Shown in pieces: positions 8,791-17,458 of a stretch of 64,000 bases of DNA. This DNA comes from GCA-003244245 sp036378735 (GTDB lineage Bacteria; Actinomycetota; Actinomycetes; Mycobacteriales; Pseudonocardiaceae), in contig DASUVX010000031.1 in the NCBI GenBank assembly GCA_036378735.1, forward strand, positions 40,418 through 104,417, given 5' to 3'. Position numbers and translations under genes: made by a program. Below the pieces are notes generated by a model. The model ran no database searches, was not told where the DNA came from, and worked only from the letters and a program-made list of their open reading frames with translations. The number at the start of each line of letters is the position of its first letter. Position 1 is the first letter of the stretch.

Positions 8791-9669
8791 TCACTCACCG
8801 GCAGGGCGCAGCACCAGGATCGGACGGGCCTGGTCGTCGCGCTCGGCGAGCAGCGCGACGGCGCCGCCATCGGAGTCGATCGCGGCGTACGTCCCGGTCA
8901 ACCCGCAGGCCGGCAACGACCCACCATGAGCCAGTACCCGGGCCTGCCGGCCGTCGACGGCGCGGTGCGGAAACAGGGCAGTCACCACCTCGTCCAGCCC
9001 TGCTGACAATCCAGGCGCGCTGGCCAGTTCGTCGAGGGTACGGGCAACATCCAGGCCGTACGGGCCGACCCGGGTACGGCGCAGGGCGGTCAGGTGCCCC
9101 CCGACGCCCAATGTGGCGCCCAGGTCCCTGGCCAGCGCGCGGACGTAGGTGCCGCCGCTGCACTCCACCAGCACGTCGAGGTCGGTCACGGTCTGGCCGC
9201 GGCGCAGCGCGAGAAGCTCCAACCGGGACACGGTCACCGGACGGGCGGTCAGCAGCACCTGCGCACCCGCGCGAGCCAGCGCGTAGGCGCGCTTGCCGCC
9301 GATTTTGATGGCGCTGACCCTGCTGGGCACCTGCTCGATGGTTCCGCGCAGACCCGCGAGCGCCGCGCGGATCTGCGGCTCGCTCACCGCGGACGCGTCG
9401 GCGCCGCCGGTGCGCTCTCCCTCGGCATCGTCGGTGGTGGTGGACATGCCCAGCCGCACCGTGCCGCGGTAAACCTTGGGTTCCAGCGGGAGATGTCCGA
9501 GCAGCTTGGTGGCGCGCTGCACCCCGCAGACAAGCACGCCGGTGGCCATCGGGTCCAGGGTGCCGGCGTGTCCGATCCGGCGGATGCGCAGCAGCCGGCG
9601 CAGCCGGGAGACCACATCATGTGACGTCATCCCAGCCGGCTTATCCACCACAACCAGCCCACCCCCCAC
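8791..9669 (-). CDS. truB: tRNA pseudouridine(55) synthase
   Basis: TruB isomerises U55 in the T-loop of tRNA. The product begins GGGLVVVDKPAGMTSHD and carries the catalytic Asp39 in GHAGTLDPMATGVL. TDDAEGE, SAIKIGGKRAYALAR and RALARDLG follow, and a small C-terminal PUA-like domain completes about 292 residues. GTG at 9669 was chosen because it directly precedes the family N-terminus and has GTGAGG five bases upstream. The frame is open further upstream through palindrome copy 2, so a form starting at an ATG inside that repeat, with some 25-45 extra residues, is possible. Confidence 0.93.
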   Translation of the reverse strand: MGGGLVVVDKPAGMTSHDVVSRLRRLLRIRRIGHAGTLDPMATGVLVCGVQRATKLLGHLPLEPKVYRGTVRLGMSTTTDDAEGERTGGADASAVSEPQIRAALAGLRGTIEQVPSRVSAIKIGGKRAYALARAGAQVLLTARPVTVSRLELLALRRGQTVTDLDVLVECSGGTYVRALARDLGATLGVGGHLTALRRTRVGPYGLDVARTLDELASAPGLSAGLDEVVTALFPHRAVDGRQARVLAHGGSLPACGLTGTYAAIDSDGGAVALLAERDDQARPILVLRPAGE

Positions 9670-9679
9670 GCCAACCTCA

Positions 9680-9745
9680 CCCCGACATGGAGACATATCG
9701 GCGTTATCTGACCCCTCTGGACCCCGATATGTCTCCATGTCGGGG
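9680..9745. repeat. Palindromic element, copy 2
   Basis: Arms at 9680-9704 and 9721-9745 pair over 25 bp with one mismatch around a 16-base loop. The element fills the gap between nrnA and truB: its right edge touches the nrnA stop codon (complement of 9746-9748) and its left edge ends 10 bases before the truB GTG. On the minus strand it reads PDMETYRG-PEGSDN-ADMSPCR in the truB frame without a stop. The likely truB ribosome site lies at the repeat boundary. Confidence 0.95.
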
Positions 9746-10738
9746 TTACAGCGCGGGGGCGCGGTGTAGGGCGGTGCGTAGCGCATCGAGGATGTCGCCG
9801 GGAGTGCCGTCGGTGGTGAGGCCGGCGGCCAGACGGTGGCCACCACCGCCAAGCTCAGCTGCGGCGGCGGAGACATCGATGTGCTGCTTGGCGCGCAGCG
9901 ATACCGACCACCGATCCGGGCCGACCTCCTTGAGCACCGCGGCGACCTCGGCCTCGGACGTGGTCCGCACGAGATCCACCACGCTCTCGATCTCCTCGCT
10001 GCGCAGGCCCGCCGCGTCGGCCAGCCGGACGGTGGTGTGCACCAGTCCCAGACCCTGCGCCGATGCGGGCTCGAGCTGCGCACGGCCGAGCACTGTTGCC
10101 AGCATGGGTAACCAGCCGAACGGATGGGTGTCGAGCAGCTCGCGGGTGAGTGCTTGGGTGTCGACTCCCGCAGCCAGCAACCGGGCGGCAGTCGCGTGGG
10201 TGCGCGGGTCCGCCCGCCGGAAGCAGCTGGTGTCGGTCACCAGGCCGGCGTAGAGGCAGCGCGCGATCGGCTCGTCCAGCACTACTTCCAAGGTGTCGAG
10301 CAACTGGAGAACGAGCACTGCGGTGGCGTCAGCGCCGGCATCTACCAGATGGTGGGTACCGAATCGGTCGTTGGTGGCGTGGTGGTCGATCACCAGCACG
10401 GCGCCGGCGGTATCGATCCGGTCGGCAAGGCAGCCCAGCCGGCTTCGACTCGCGGTGTCCAGAGTGACCAACACCTCCGGCCGGGCAGGTACCTGGTCCG
10501 GCGGCACGATAAGACCGGCTACGTCCAGCCCACGCAGCGACTCCGGCGTCTGCGCCGGCGCGCCGAAGCTCACCCGCACCGTCGCGCCCCGCCGGGACAG
10601 TGCCAGTCCGAGAGCCAGCGCGCTGCCCAGCGCGTCGGCGTCCGGCTGCACGTGCGCGATGAGGGTGACGTCCTGGGCCGCCGCGAGCAGCGCGGCTGCC
10701 TCGTAGATAGCGTCGGGTGCGATCACACTGTTACTCAC
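9746..10738 (-). CDS. nrnA: DHH/DHHA1 phosphoesterase (NrnA-like oligoribonuclease / pAp phosphatase)
   Basis: The 330-residue protein has all DHH-family motifs: HVQPDADALGSA (Asp33, Asp35), VTLDTAS (Asp94), VIDHH (118-120), and the DHHA1 glycine/histidine loop GGGGHR near residue 297. Homologues (Rv2837c, B. subtilis NrnA) cleave nanoRNAs, pAp or c-di-AMP/pApA; which of these applies here cannot be read from sequence. The GTG start overlaps the rbfA stop (GTGA), so it is probably translated with rbfA. Confidence 0.92.
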   Translation of the reverse strand: MSNSVIAPDAIYEAAALLAAAQDVTLIAHVQPDADALGSALALGLALSRRGATVRVSFGAPAQTPESLRGLDVAGLIVPPDQVPARPEVLVTLDTASRSRLGCLADRIDTAGAVLVIDHHATNDRFGTHHLVDAGADATAVLVLQLLDTLEVVLDEPIARCLYAGLVTDTSCFRRADPRTHATAARLLAAGVDTQALTRELLDTHPFGWLPMLATVLGRAQLEPASAQGLGLVHTTVRLADAAGLRSEEIESVVDLVRTTSEAEVAAVLKEVGPDRWSVSLRAKQHIDVSAAAAELGGGGHRLAAGLTTDGTPGDILDALRTALHRAPAL

Positions 10739-11166
10739 TCACGACTCCGGTACGGATCGGGGTCACCAGCGGGCGACGCGTCCGCCGCGATGCGGGCCAC
10801 CTCGGCGTCGGCGTCGTGCGCTCGGGCCAGCAACTCGTCGATGCGCCGCGCCCCGTCCGGAAGGTCGTCGCAGCGGAAGGTGAGGGTAGGGGTGAACCGG
10901 ACGCCTGTCGCGCGGCCGACCAGCGATCGCAGTACTCCGGTTGCGCTGGCCAGCGCGGCCGCCGCCGCGGCGGTGTCCGGTGGAGCATCGACGGTCTCGC
11001 CGAGCACCGTGTAGTAGACCGTCGCGTCCCGCAAATCCGCGGTGACTCGCGCGTCGGTGATCGTCACCATCGTCAACCGGGGATCCTTGACCTCGTGCTC
11101 CAGCCCGGATGCGACGACCTGGGCGATCCGTTTGGCGAGCCGCCGGGCCCGTGCTTGGTCGGCCAT
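10735..11166 (-). CDS. rbfA: 30S ribosome-binding factor A
   Basis: RbfA (143 residues) assists 30S maturation by binding near the 5' end of 16S rRNA. It has the KH-like core KRIAQVVASGLEHEVKDPRL, VTITDARVTADLRDATVYYTV and VGRATGVRFTPTLTF. ATG at 11166 has GAGGAGAAC upstream; longer in-frame sequence upstream is the shadow of the DUF503 gene. Its stop overlaps the nrnA GTG start. The tail after residue 115 is variable and acidic/basic. Confidence 0.95.
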   Translation of the reverse strand: MADQARARRLAKRIAQVVASGLEHEVKDPRLTMVTITDARVTADLRDATVYYTVLGETVDAPPDTAAAAAALASATGVLRSLVGRATGVRFTPTLTFRCDDLPDGARRIDELLARAHDADAEVARIAADASPAGDPDPYRSRE

Positions 11167-11248
11167 CGCAGCGTTCTCCTCAGCAGTCTGTCGAATTCGT
11201 TCGTGCGGCTTTGCGGGACGCGTCGAGCGCTCGCCGCAGCTGCCCACG

Positions 11249-11548
11249 CTAGTCGTCGTCTGGGCCCAGCATCCGGTGCCTGGCGGCCAGCAACTCCAGC
11301 TCGGGCCGTCCGGCCACCAAGCGCTCGCACGCCTCGAGCACTGCACGCACGTGGCCGCCATCGGTGGCCACGGCGGCCACGCCGATCAGCGCCCGGCGGT
11401 GTAAGTCTGCGTGACCGGCCTCGGCCGCCGCGACGTCGAAGCGTCGCCGCAGTTCCGCGATCACCGGCCGGACGAGTGAGCGCTTGTGCTTCAACGAATG
11501 CACATCGCCGAACACGATGTCCAGCTCCAGAGCACCGACGTACACCAC
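11249..11548 (-). CDS. DUF503 (YlxP-like) small protein
   Basis: This 99-residue protein matches the DUF503/YlxP family seen next to infB and rbfA in Gram-positives: it begins VYVGALELDIVFGDVHSLKHKRSLVRPVI and contains DLHRRALIGVAAVA. Family members are associated with ribosome assembly but the biochemical role is not settled. GTG at 11548 is the first start in frame. It lies between infB (after a terminator-like hairpin) and rbfA on the same strand. Confidence 0.9.
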   Translation of the reverse strand: MVYVGALELDIVFGDVHSLKHKRSLVRPVIAELRRRFDVAAAEAGHADLHRRALIGVAAVATDGGHVRAVLEACERLVAGRPELELLAARHRMLGPDDD

Positions 11549-11560
11549 TTATCACCACTG

Positions 11561-11584
11561 GGTTGGTAGCTAGGTTGGTAGCTG
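11561..11584. repeat. 12-bp tandem duplication
   Basis: GGTTGGTAGCTA (11561-11572) is followed directly by GGTTGGTAGCTG (11573-11584). The pair lies between the infB terminator-like hairpin and the DUF503 start. It may be simple slippage; no function is evident. Confidence 0.7.
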
Positions 11585-11600
11585 TTGACGACCACCCTCA

Positions 11601-11637
11601 CGGGGGTTGGTGGCCCTTGAACGGCCACCAACCCCCG
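11601..11637 (-). terminator. Terminator-like hairpin after infB
   Basis: A perfect 15-bp stem, CGGGGGTTGGTGGCC (11601-11615) and its complement (11623-11637), encloses a 7-base loop. It starts 8 bases after the infB stop on the minus strand. There is no T-tract, as is common for actinobacterial terminators. It would separate infB from DUF503-rbfA or act as a partial attenuator between them. Confidence 0.75.
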
Positions 11638-11644
11638 CGAGGGG

Positions 11645-14644
11645 TCAGGTGCGGGGCTTTTCCCGCAGCTCGTAGGTCTCTACCTCGTCGCCGACCCGCA
11701 GGTCGTGGTAGTTCGACAGGGTCAGGCCGCATTCGAAGCCCTCCCGAACCGACGAGGCGTCATCCTTGAACCGTCGCAGCGACGACACCGTAAGGTCCTC
11801 GCGGACCACCACGTTGTCCCGAAGCAGCCGGGCCTTGGCGTTGCGCCGGATCTCCCCTGACGTGACCATGCAGCCGGCGATGGTGCCGACCTTGGAGGAC
11901 CGGAACACCTCGCGGACCTCGGCGCGGCCCAGCGACACCTCCTCGTAGATCGGTTTGAGCATGCCCTTGAGGGCCTGCTCGATGTCTTCGATCGCCTGGT
12001 AGATCACCGAGTAGTAGCGAATCTCAACACCCTCGCGGTTGGCCAGTGCGGTGGCCTTACCGTCGGCCCGGACGTTGAAGCCGAGCACGATGGTGTTGTC
12101 CGCGATGGCTAGGTTGATATCGCTTTCGGTGATACCTCCGACGCCGCGGGAGATGACCCGCAGCTCCACCTCGTCGCCGACGTCGATCTTCAGCAGGGCA
12201 TCTTCCAGCGCCTCCACCGTGCCGGCGTTGTCGCCCTTGAGGATCAGGTTGAGCTCGCTGGTCTCCTTTAGCGCCTGGTCCAGGTCCTCCAAGCTGACCC
12301 GGCGGCGGCGGGAGGCGAGGTCGGCGTTGCGCTCCCTGGTGCGCCTGCGGTCGGCGATCTGCCGGGCGATGCGGTCCTCGTCGACGACGAGGAAGTTATC
12401 GCCTGCACCGGGTACCGAGGTGAACCCGATGACCTGCACCGGCCGTGAGGGCAGCGCCTCGATGACGTCATCGCCGTGCTCGTCGACCATGCGCCGGACC
12501 CGGCCATACGCGTCGCCGGCGACCACCGAGTCGCCAACCCGCAGCGTGCCGCGCTGCACCAGCACGGTAGCCACCGGCCCGCGACCGCGGTCCAGATGCG
12601 CCTCGATCGCCACCCCCTGAGCCTCCATCTCCGGGTTGGCCCGCAAGTCCAGGGACGCATCTGCGGTGAGCAGGATCGCCTCCAGCAGCGCGTCGATGTT
12701 GGTGCCCTCCTTGGCGGAGATGTCGACGAACATGGTGTCGCCGCCGTACTCCTCGGGAACCAGCCCGTACTCGGTGAGCTGGCCGCGGATCCGGGTCGGG
12801 TCCGCGCCCGCCTTGTCGATCTTGTTCACCGCGACCACGATCGGCACGCCGGCCGCCTTCGCGTGGTTGATCGCCTCCACCGTCTGCGGCATGACGCCGT
12901 CGTCGGCGGCGACCACCAGCACCGCAATGTCGGTCGACCGGGCACCACGGGCTCGCATCGCGGTGAACGCCTCGTGACCGGGAGTGTCGATGAAGGTGAT
13001 CAGCCGCTCCACGCCTTCGAGCTCGGTGGCGACCTGGTAGGCACCGATGTGCTGGGTGATCCCGCCGGCCTCACCACCCATCACGTTGGCCTTGCGGATG
13101 GTGTCCAGCAGGCGGGTCTTGCCGTGGTCCACGTGACCCATCACGGTGACCACTGGCGGCCGGATCTCGAGGTCCTCCTCGCCACCCGAGTCCTCGCCGT
13201 AGGACAGGTCGAACGACTCGAGCAGCTCGCGGTCCTCGTCCTCGGGACTGACGACCTGGATCCGGTAGTTCATCTCCTGGCCGAGCAGCTCGAGTACGTC
13301 GTCTGACACCGATTGGGTGGCCGTCACCATCTCGCCGAGGTGGAACAACGCCTGCACCAGCGCGGCCGGATTGGCGTCGATCTTTTCCGCGAAGTCGGTG
13401 AGCGAGGAGCCGCGACGTAGCCGGACGATCTCGCCGCTACCGCGCGGGAGCCGCACCCCGCCGACCGACGGGGCCTGCATGTTGTCGAACTCCTGGCGCT
13501 TCTGCCGCTTGGACTTGCGACCCTTGCGCGCGGGGCCACCAGGCCGGCCGAAAGCACCCGCCGCGCCGCCACGGCCACGACCACCGGCACCGGGGCGCGC
13601 CGGGCCACCGCGGAAACCACCGCCGGCCGGAGCGCCGGCACCCGCGGGACCAGCAGGAGCCGCACCGCCACGGAAACCGCCCCCACCGCCACGGCTACCG
13701 GACCCGCCAGGTCCACCGCGGCCACCACCGGGACTGCTAGGACCACCGCGACCACCCTCACCGGTAGCGGGGCGCCCCGGCCGGCTGGGCATCGCGCCTG
13801 GGCTCGGTGGACGCGGCGGCATCATGCCGGGATTCGGCCGCGGTCCGCCGCTACCGGGCGAGCCGGTGCGGCCGGTGCTCGGGCGGTTGGCGCCACCCGG
13901 ACGCGGCGGCATGTTGCTCGGCCCGGCTGGACTCGCCGGGGCACCGGGGCGCTGTCCCGATGAACGCGGCGGCGCGGTACTGCCGACACCGAACGGGTTG
14001 TTGCCAACCCGCGGCGAGCGTGGACCTGGTTTGGGCAACCGGGGACGGGGCGTTCCAGGGGCACCGCCTTCGTCAGGCCGGGGAACCGAGCGCTGCTCGG
14101 TCGCCGGGCCCGGTGACGCCACCCGATGCTCTGCCGCAGGACGGTGCGGCTCGGTGGGCGCGGGCGGGCGGACCGCCGGCTCACCGACAGCAGGACGGTC
14201 CGGGGCGCTGCGCCGCTCGACCGGGGCCGGACGCTGCGGAACTCCTGCGGGAGAGACCCGTGGCGGGACTACCGGAGCTTCGCTACCGGACCCACTACCG
14301 GACCCGCTAGTCGGCCCAGTTCCAGACCCGCTGTCAGGCACAGGTTGCGGCAGGCGACCGGGCGAAGGGACCGGACCAGGCTTGGCGGCGGCTCCACCGA
14401 CGGCGGGAAAAGTGCCGGTGGCGGCACCACCGCTGGCGGGGCCACTGGCTGGTGCGCCGTTGGCGTAAGGCGCCTTGGCGGTGTCGGAAGGGAACGAGTC
14501 CCGAAGCTTGCGGGCGACCGGTGCCTCCACCGTTGAGGAGGCAGACTTCACATACTCACCAAGATCGGCGAGTTTCTTGAGTACATCTTTACTGGTGACG
14601 CCGAGCTCTTTCGCGAGCTCGTGCACACGGGCCTTGCCTGCCAC
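11645..14644 (-). CDS. infB: Translation initiation factor IF-2
   Basis: IF-2 places initiator tRNA on the 30S subunit. The 999-residue protein has the IF2_N domain (VHELAKELGVTSKDVLKKL) at the start, then a long low-complexity Pro/Gly/Ala/Arg-rich linker (about residues 60-395). The GTPase domain follows, with GHVDHGKT near residue 500, then DTPGHEAF and NKID, and the C-terminal beta-barrels. The GTG at 14644 (VAGKARVHELAK) was chosen over an upstream ATG because GAGGAG lies just before it. Linkers of this kind are usual in high-GC actinobacteria, but this one is at the long end. Confidence 0.97.
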   Translation of the reverse strand: MAGKARVHELAKELGVTSKDVLKKLADLGEYVKSASSTVEAPVARKLRDSFPSDTAKAPYANGAPASGPASGGAATGTFPAVGGAAAKPGPVPSPGRLPQPVPDSGSGTGPTSGSGSGSGSEAPVVPPRVSPAGVPQRPAPVERRSAPDRPAVGEPAVRPPAPTEPHRPAAEHRVASPGPATEQRSVPRPDEGGAPGTPRPRLPKPGPRSPRVGNNPFGVGSTAPPRSSGQRPGAPASPAGPSNMPPRPGGANRPSTGRTGSPGSGGPRPNPGMMPPRPPSPGAMPSRPGRPATGEGGRGGPSSPGGGRGGPGGSGSRGGGGGFRGGAAPAGPAGAGAPAGGGFRGGPARPGAGGRGRGGAAGAFGRPGGPARKGRKSKRQKRQEFDNMQAPSVGGVRLPRGSGEIVRLRRGSSLTDFAEKIDANPAALVQALFHLGEMVTATQSVSDDVLELLGQEMNYRIQVVSPEDEDRELLESFDLSYGEDSGGEEDLEIRPPVVTVMGHVDHGKTRLLDTIRKANVMGGEAGGITQHIGAYQVATELEGVERLITFIDTPGHEAFTAMRARGARSTDIAVLVVAADDGVMPQTVEAINHAKAAGVPIVVAVNKIDKAGADPTRIRGQLTEYGLVPEEYGGDTMFVDISAKEGTNIDALLEAILLTADASLDLRANPEMEAQGVAIEAHLDRGRGPVATVLVQRGTLRVGDSVVAGDAYGRVRRMVDEHGDDVIEALPSRPVQVIGFTSVPGAGDNFLVVDEDRIARQIADRRRTRERNADLASRRRRVSLEDLDQALKETSELNLILKGDNAGTVEALEDALLKIDVGDEVELRVISRGVGGITESDINLAIADNTIVLGFNVRADGKATALANREGVEIRYYSVIYQAIEDIEQALKGMLKPIYEEVSLGRAEVREVFRSSKVGTIAGCMVTSGEIRRNAKARLLRDNVVVREDLTVSSLRRFKDDASSVREGFECGLTLSNYHDLRVGDEVETYELREKPRT

Positions 14645-14838
14645 TGCTCTCCTCACTGGTGGAGCCGGCGGCAATCCCGCTCGACCCCGTTACTAGTGCA
14701 TGTCCATCGCTGTCAGAGCTTCACGACTGCGGGTACATTTCGGAATCGACCTGCTCTCTGCGTTGACCACGCGCCGGGGCGGTCCCGGGCGGGGTATGTC
14801 CCCGGCGCACCGAGGACCTACTACCGTCTCCGAACAGC

Positions 14839-15150
14839 TCACGTGACAAAAGCGCGCACCGCGGCGGTGTCGAGCTCACCCGGGGAGCGCAGCGCCCGCG
14901 GGAAGGCCCGGCGCCGCTCGGCCAGACGCAGACATCCGAGTTCGGGATGCACCCACGCGCCCCGACCAGGATGCCGTCGCCGCGGGTCGGGGACCAGGAT
15001 CCCCTCCACCGCCACCACACGCAGCAATCCGGAAGCCGCCGCCCTGGTCCGGCACCCCACGCAGGTCCGGACTGGCTCGGCGGGCCGCTCGTGGCGACCG
15101 CGCCGGATTTCATCCGGGCAGGCGTGGACCGTCCCCCGACGGCGCGCCAT
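14839..15150 (-). CDS. YlxR-family RNA-binding protein (DUF448)
   Basis: About 103 residues with the family signatures RTCVGCRTR and GRGAWVHPELGCL. YlxR/RnpM proteins bind RNA and in some Firmicutes interact with RNase P; the role here is not known. It lies immediately after nusA, the standard position between nusA and infB. ATG at 15150 (or 15153) lies a few bases after the nusA stop; GTG at 15129 is an alternative. The ribosome site is weak, so it may depend on translation of nusA. Confidence 0.88.
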   Translation of the reverse strand: MARRRGTVHACPDEIRRGRHERPAEPVRTCVGCRTRAAASGLLRVVAVEGILVPDPRRRHPGRGAWVHPELGCLRLAERRRAFPRALRSPGELDTAAVRAFVT

Positions 15151-15157
15151 CATGATT

Positions 15158-16216
15158 CTAGCGCGTCGGCGCAGCGGGCGGAGAACCGGCATTGGTCACC
15201 GGTACCTCGGCACGCGAGACACGGGCCGGCTGCGTCGCTGCGGGCCCCGCATCGCTTCGAATATCGATCTTCCATCCGGTTAACCGGGCGGCCAACCTGG
15301 CGTTCTGTCCTTCTTTACCGATCGCCAGCGACAGCTGAAAATCGGGGACCACGACCCGCGCTGTCTTGGCGCGGGCATCGACCACCTGTACAGAGACAAC
15401 CTTCGACGGGGACAGCGCATTTCCCACGAACGTCGCCGGATCGTCGGAATAGTCGATGATGTCGATCTTCTCTCCACCCAGCTCACTCATGACGTTGCGC
15501 ACCCGCTGGCCCATCGGTCCGATGCAGGCGCCCTTGGCGTTGACCCCCGCGACGGTGGACCTGACCGCGATCTTCGATCGATGCCCTGCCTCCCTGGCCA
15601 CCGCCGGGATCTCCACGGTGCCGTCAGCGATCTCGGGAACCTCCAGGGCGAACAGCCGGCGGACCAGATTGGGGTGCGTCCGGGACAGGGTGATCTGCGG
15701 TCCGCGCAGGCCGCGGGACACGCCCACCACGTAACATTTGATCCGCTCACCGTGGCGGTAGGTCTCCCGCGGTGCCTGCTCAACCGGCGGAATGACGCCC
15801 TCGGTCTCGCCGATCTTGACCACCACTACGCCGCGGGCGTTGGCCCTGGCGTCGCGTTGCACGACACCGGCCACGATCTCGCCCTCCTTGGCCGAGAACT
15901 CGCCGAAGGTGCGCTCGTGCTCGGCGTCGCGCAGGCGTTGCAGGATGACTTGCCGGGCCGTGGTGGCCGCGATCCGGCCGAACCCCTCGGGAGTGTCGTC
16001 CCATTCCTGCACGACATTGCCGGCCGCGTCGAGTTCCTGCGCCAGCACCCGGACCAATCCGGTCTTGCGGTCGACGTCGATACGCACGTTCGGTTGATGA
16101 CCATCGGTGTGCTTGTACGCGGTAAGCAGCGCCGTCTCGATGGCCTCGAGTACCGTCTCGAAGGAGACGTCCTTGTCGCGTTCAATGGCGCGCAGCGCGG
16201 CGATATCGACGTTCAC
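15158..16216 (-). CDS. nusA: Transcription termination/antitermination factor NusA
   Basis: NusA (352 residues) binds RNA polymerase and nascent RNA to modulate pausing, termination and rRNA antitermination. It shows the N-terminal domain (MNVDIAALRAIERDKDVSFE), an S1 domain (GEIVAGVVQRDARANARGVVV), and two KH domains with GACIGPMGQRVRNVMSELGGEKIDII and AIGKEGQNARLA (from residue 298). It lacks the acidic C-terminal repeats of E. coli, as expected for actinobacteria. The start overlaps the rimP stop. Confidence 0.97.
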   Translation of the reverse strand: MNVDIAALRAIERDKDVSFETVLEAIETALLTAYKHTDGHQPNVRIDVDRKTGLVRVLAQELDAAGNVVQEWDDTPEGFGRIAATTARQVILQRLRDAEHERTFGEFSAKEGEIVAGVVQRDARANARGVVVVKIGETEGVIPPVEQAPRETYRHGERIKCYVVGVSRGLRGPQITLSRTHPNLVRRLFALEVPEIADGTVEIPAVAREAGHRSKIAVRSTVAGVNAKGACIGPMGQRVRNVMSELGGEKIDIIDYSDDPATFVGNALSPSKVVSVQVVDARAKTARVVVPDFQLSLAIGKEGQNARLAARLTGWKIDIRSDAGPAATQPARVSRAEVPVTNAGSPPAAPTR

Positions 16217-16737
16217 CGTTCCTCCAAATCATGCCGTCGTGCGCCGCCGAGGGCCGCGAGCTCGTCGGCCGGCGGTGGGCGGAATTCCACTTCCACCACC
16301 GCGCGACGCAGCTCCGTGTACCGCACTCGGCGTAGGGCTCCCGACGTCAGCAGTGTGACTCCGTCGTCGTCGCAGTCGCCAATCCGGCCGATCAGCTCGC
16401 CACCGGCTACCAGGGAAGCGCGGACCATCCGTAGCCGGTTTCGTCGCCAATGCCGGGGCGCAGTGAGCGGCCGATCCACCCCCGGCGAAGTCACCTCGAG
16501 GTGGTAAGGCGCGGCGATGAGCTTGTCGTGCTGGTCCAGCGCCAGCGATACCGCGCGGCTTACCGCGGCGATGTCGTCGAGTCCGACACCGGTATCCGAA
16601 TCGATGACCACCCGGATCAACCGGCGCTGGCCGGCGCGCACTTCCTCCAAGTTTTCGAGCTCGAACCCGGTGCCGGCCACCGCGTCGCGAACCACCGACT
16701 CGATTGCAGAGTCGGGATTCGCTGATTGCGCGCTCAC
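16213..16737 (-). CDS. rimP: Ribosome maturation factor RimP
   Basis: RimP (174 residues) is needed for 30S assembly. It begins VSAQSANPDSAIESVVRDAVAGTGFELENLEEV and contains LIRVVIDSDTGVGLDDIAAVSRAVS and LEVTSPGVDRPLTAPRHW, both family signatures. GTG at 16737 has a near-perfect CAGGAGG six bases upstream; the open frame further upstream is the antisense of the lipoprotein gene. It is the first gene of the rimP-nusA-ylxR-infB block and overlaps nusA by four bases. Confidence 0.96.
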   Translation of the reverse strand: MSAQSANPDSAIESVVRDAVAGTGFELENLEEVRAGQRRLIRVVIDSDTGVGLDDIAAVSRAVSLALDQHDKLIAAPYHLEVTSPGVDRPLTAPRHWRRNRLRMVRASLVAGGELIGRIGDCDDDGVTLLTSGALRRVRYTELRRAVVEVEFRPPPADELAALGGARRHDLEER

Positions 16738-16954
16738 CGTGGCCTCCTGGGTTCGACGTCCTGGTTTTCTCGTTTGTCTGAAGTGCTGGTTGGTGAGGTC
16801 ATGCTTGCTGAAGATGTGGCGATGCGGGCGGCGCCGGCGCGGCGCGCCCCGGTCGGGATCACCTAGGGTATCGCGTTTGCGCGCCCGGCCCGCGCCAAGT
16901 GGATCACGGTGTACGAGCCTGCGGCAAAACAGCGGCCTGGCAAGATGGTCGACC

Positions 16955-17458
16955 GTGTTCCAGGCCCGTCCCAGCCGTCGCCGCGCGCTGGCCGCCGGGG
17001 TCACCACCGCGGCTCTGTTCCTGGCCGGTCCGACGGCGCTGGCCGGATGCACGGCATCTGCGCCCGCCCCGGAGGGACCCGATCCGCTGGAGGCACCCGC
17101 CCGGCGCGCCGAATCTGACGTGGCGCTGGCCGCCGCCGTGGCGCAGGCACACTCGACATTGGCCGCGACGGCCAGAGCACTCGCCGCCGACCGGGCGGCG
17201 CATGCCGCCACGCTGCGCGCCGAGCTGCACCGGGTACACCCGGATCCGGTGCCTACCAGCACCGCCCAGCCGGTGCCACCGGTCGTGCCCCCGCCCGCCA
17301 GCCCCGATGCGGCCGCCGCGCGGACGGCTCTGACCGAGGCGATGCGCGCGGCACAAGACGAAGCAGCCGCACTCGTCATCACGCTGCCCGGCTACCGAGC
17401 GGCCCTCCTCGCATCGGTCGCAGCCTGCTGCGCCACTCACACCGCCCTGCTCACATGA
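16955..17458 (+). CDS. Secreted Ala-rich lipoprotein, Rv2843-like
   Basis: The 167-residue product opens with an arginine-rich n-region (RPSRRR), a hydrophobic segment (ALAAGVTTAALFLAGPTA) and a lipobox ALAGC, so it is probably a lipoprotein, possibly Tat-exported. The mature part is Ala-rich and helical with a Pro-rich segment (VPPVVPPPASP) and no recognised catalytic motif. Its place between rimP and a DUF4439 gene matches Rv2843 in M. tuberculosis. GTG at 16955 is inferred from the signal peptide; a clear ribosome site is lacking. Its TGA overlaps the ATG of the next gene. Confidence 0.75.
   Translation: MFQARPSRRRALAAGVTTAALFLAGPTALAGCTASAPAPEGPDPLEAPARRAESDVALAAAVAQAHSTLAATARALAADRAAHAATLRAELHRVHPDPVPTSTAQPVPPVVPPPASPDAAAARTALTEAMRAAQDEAAALVITLPGYRAALLASVAACCATHTALLT

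Noticed and set aside
8791..10083. A 430-residue TruB starting far upstream
   Set aside because: The upstream part is antisense to or overlaps nrnA and palindrome copy 2. The TruB family start and a ribosome site are at 9669. Only a start inside the repeat remains possible.
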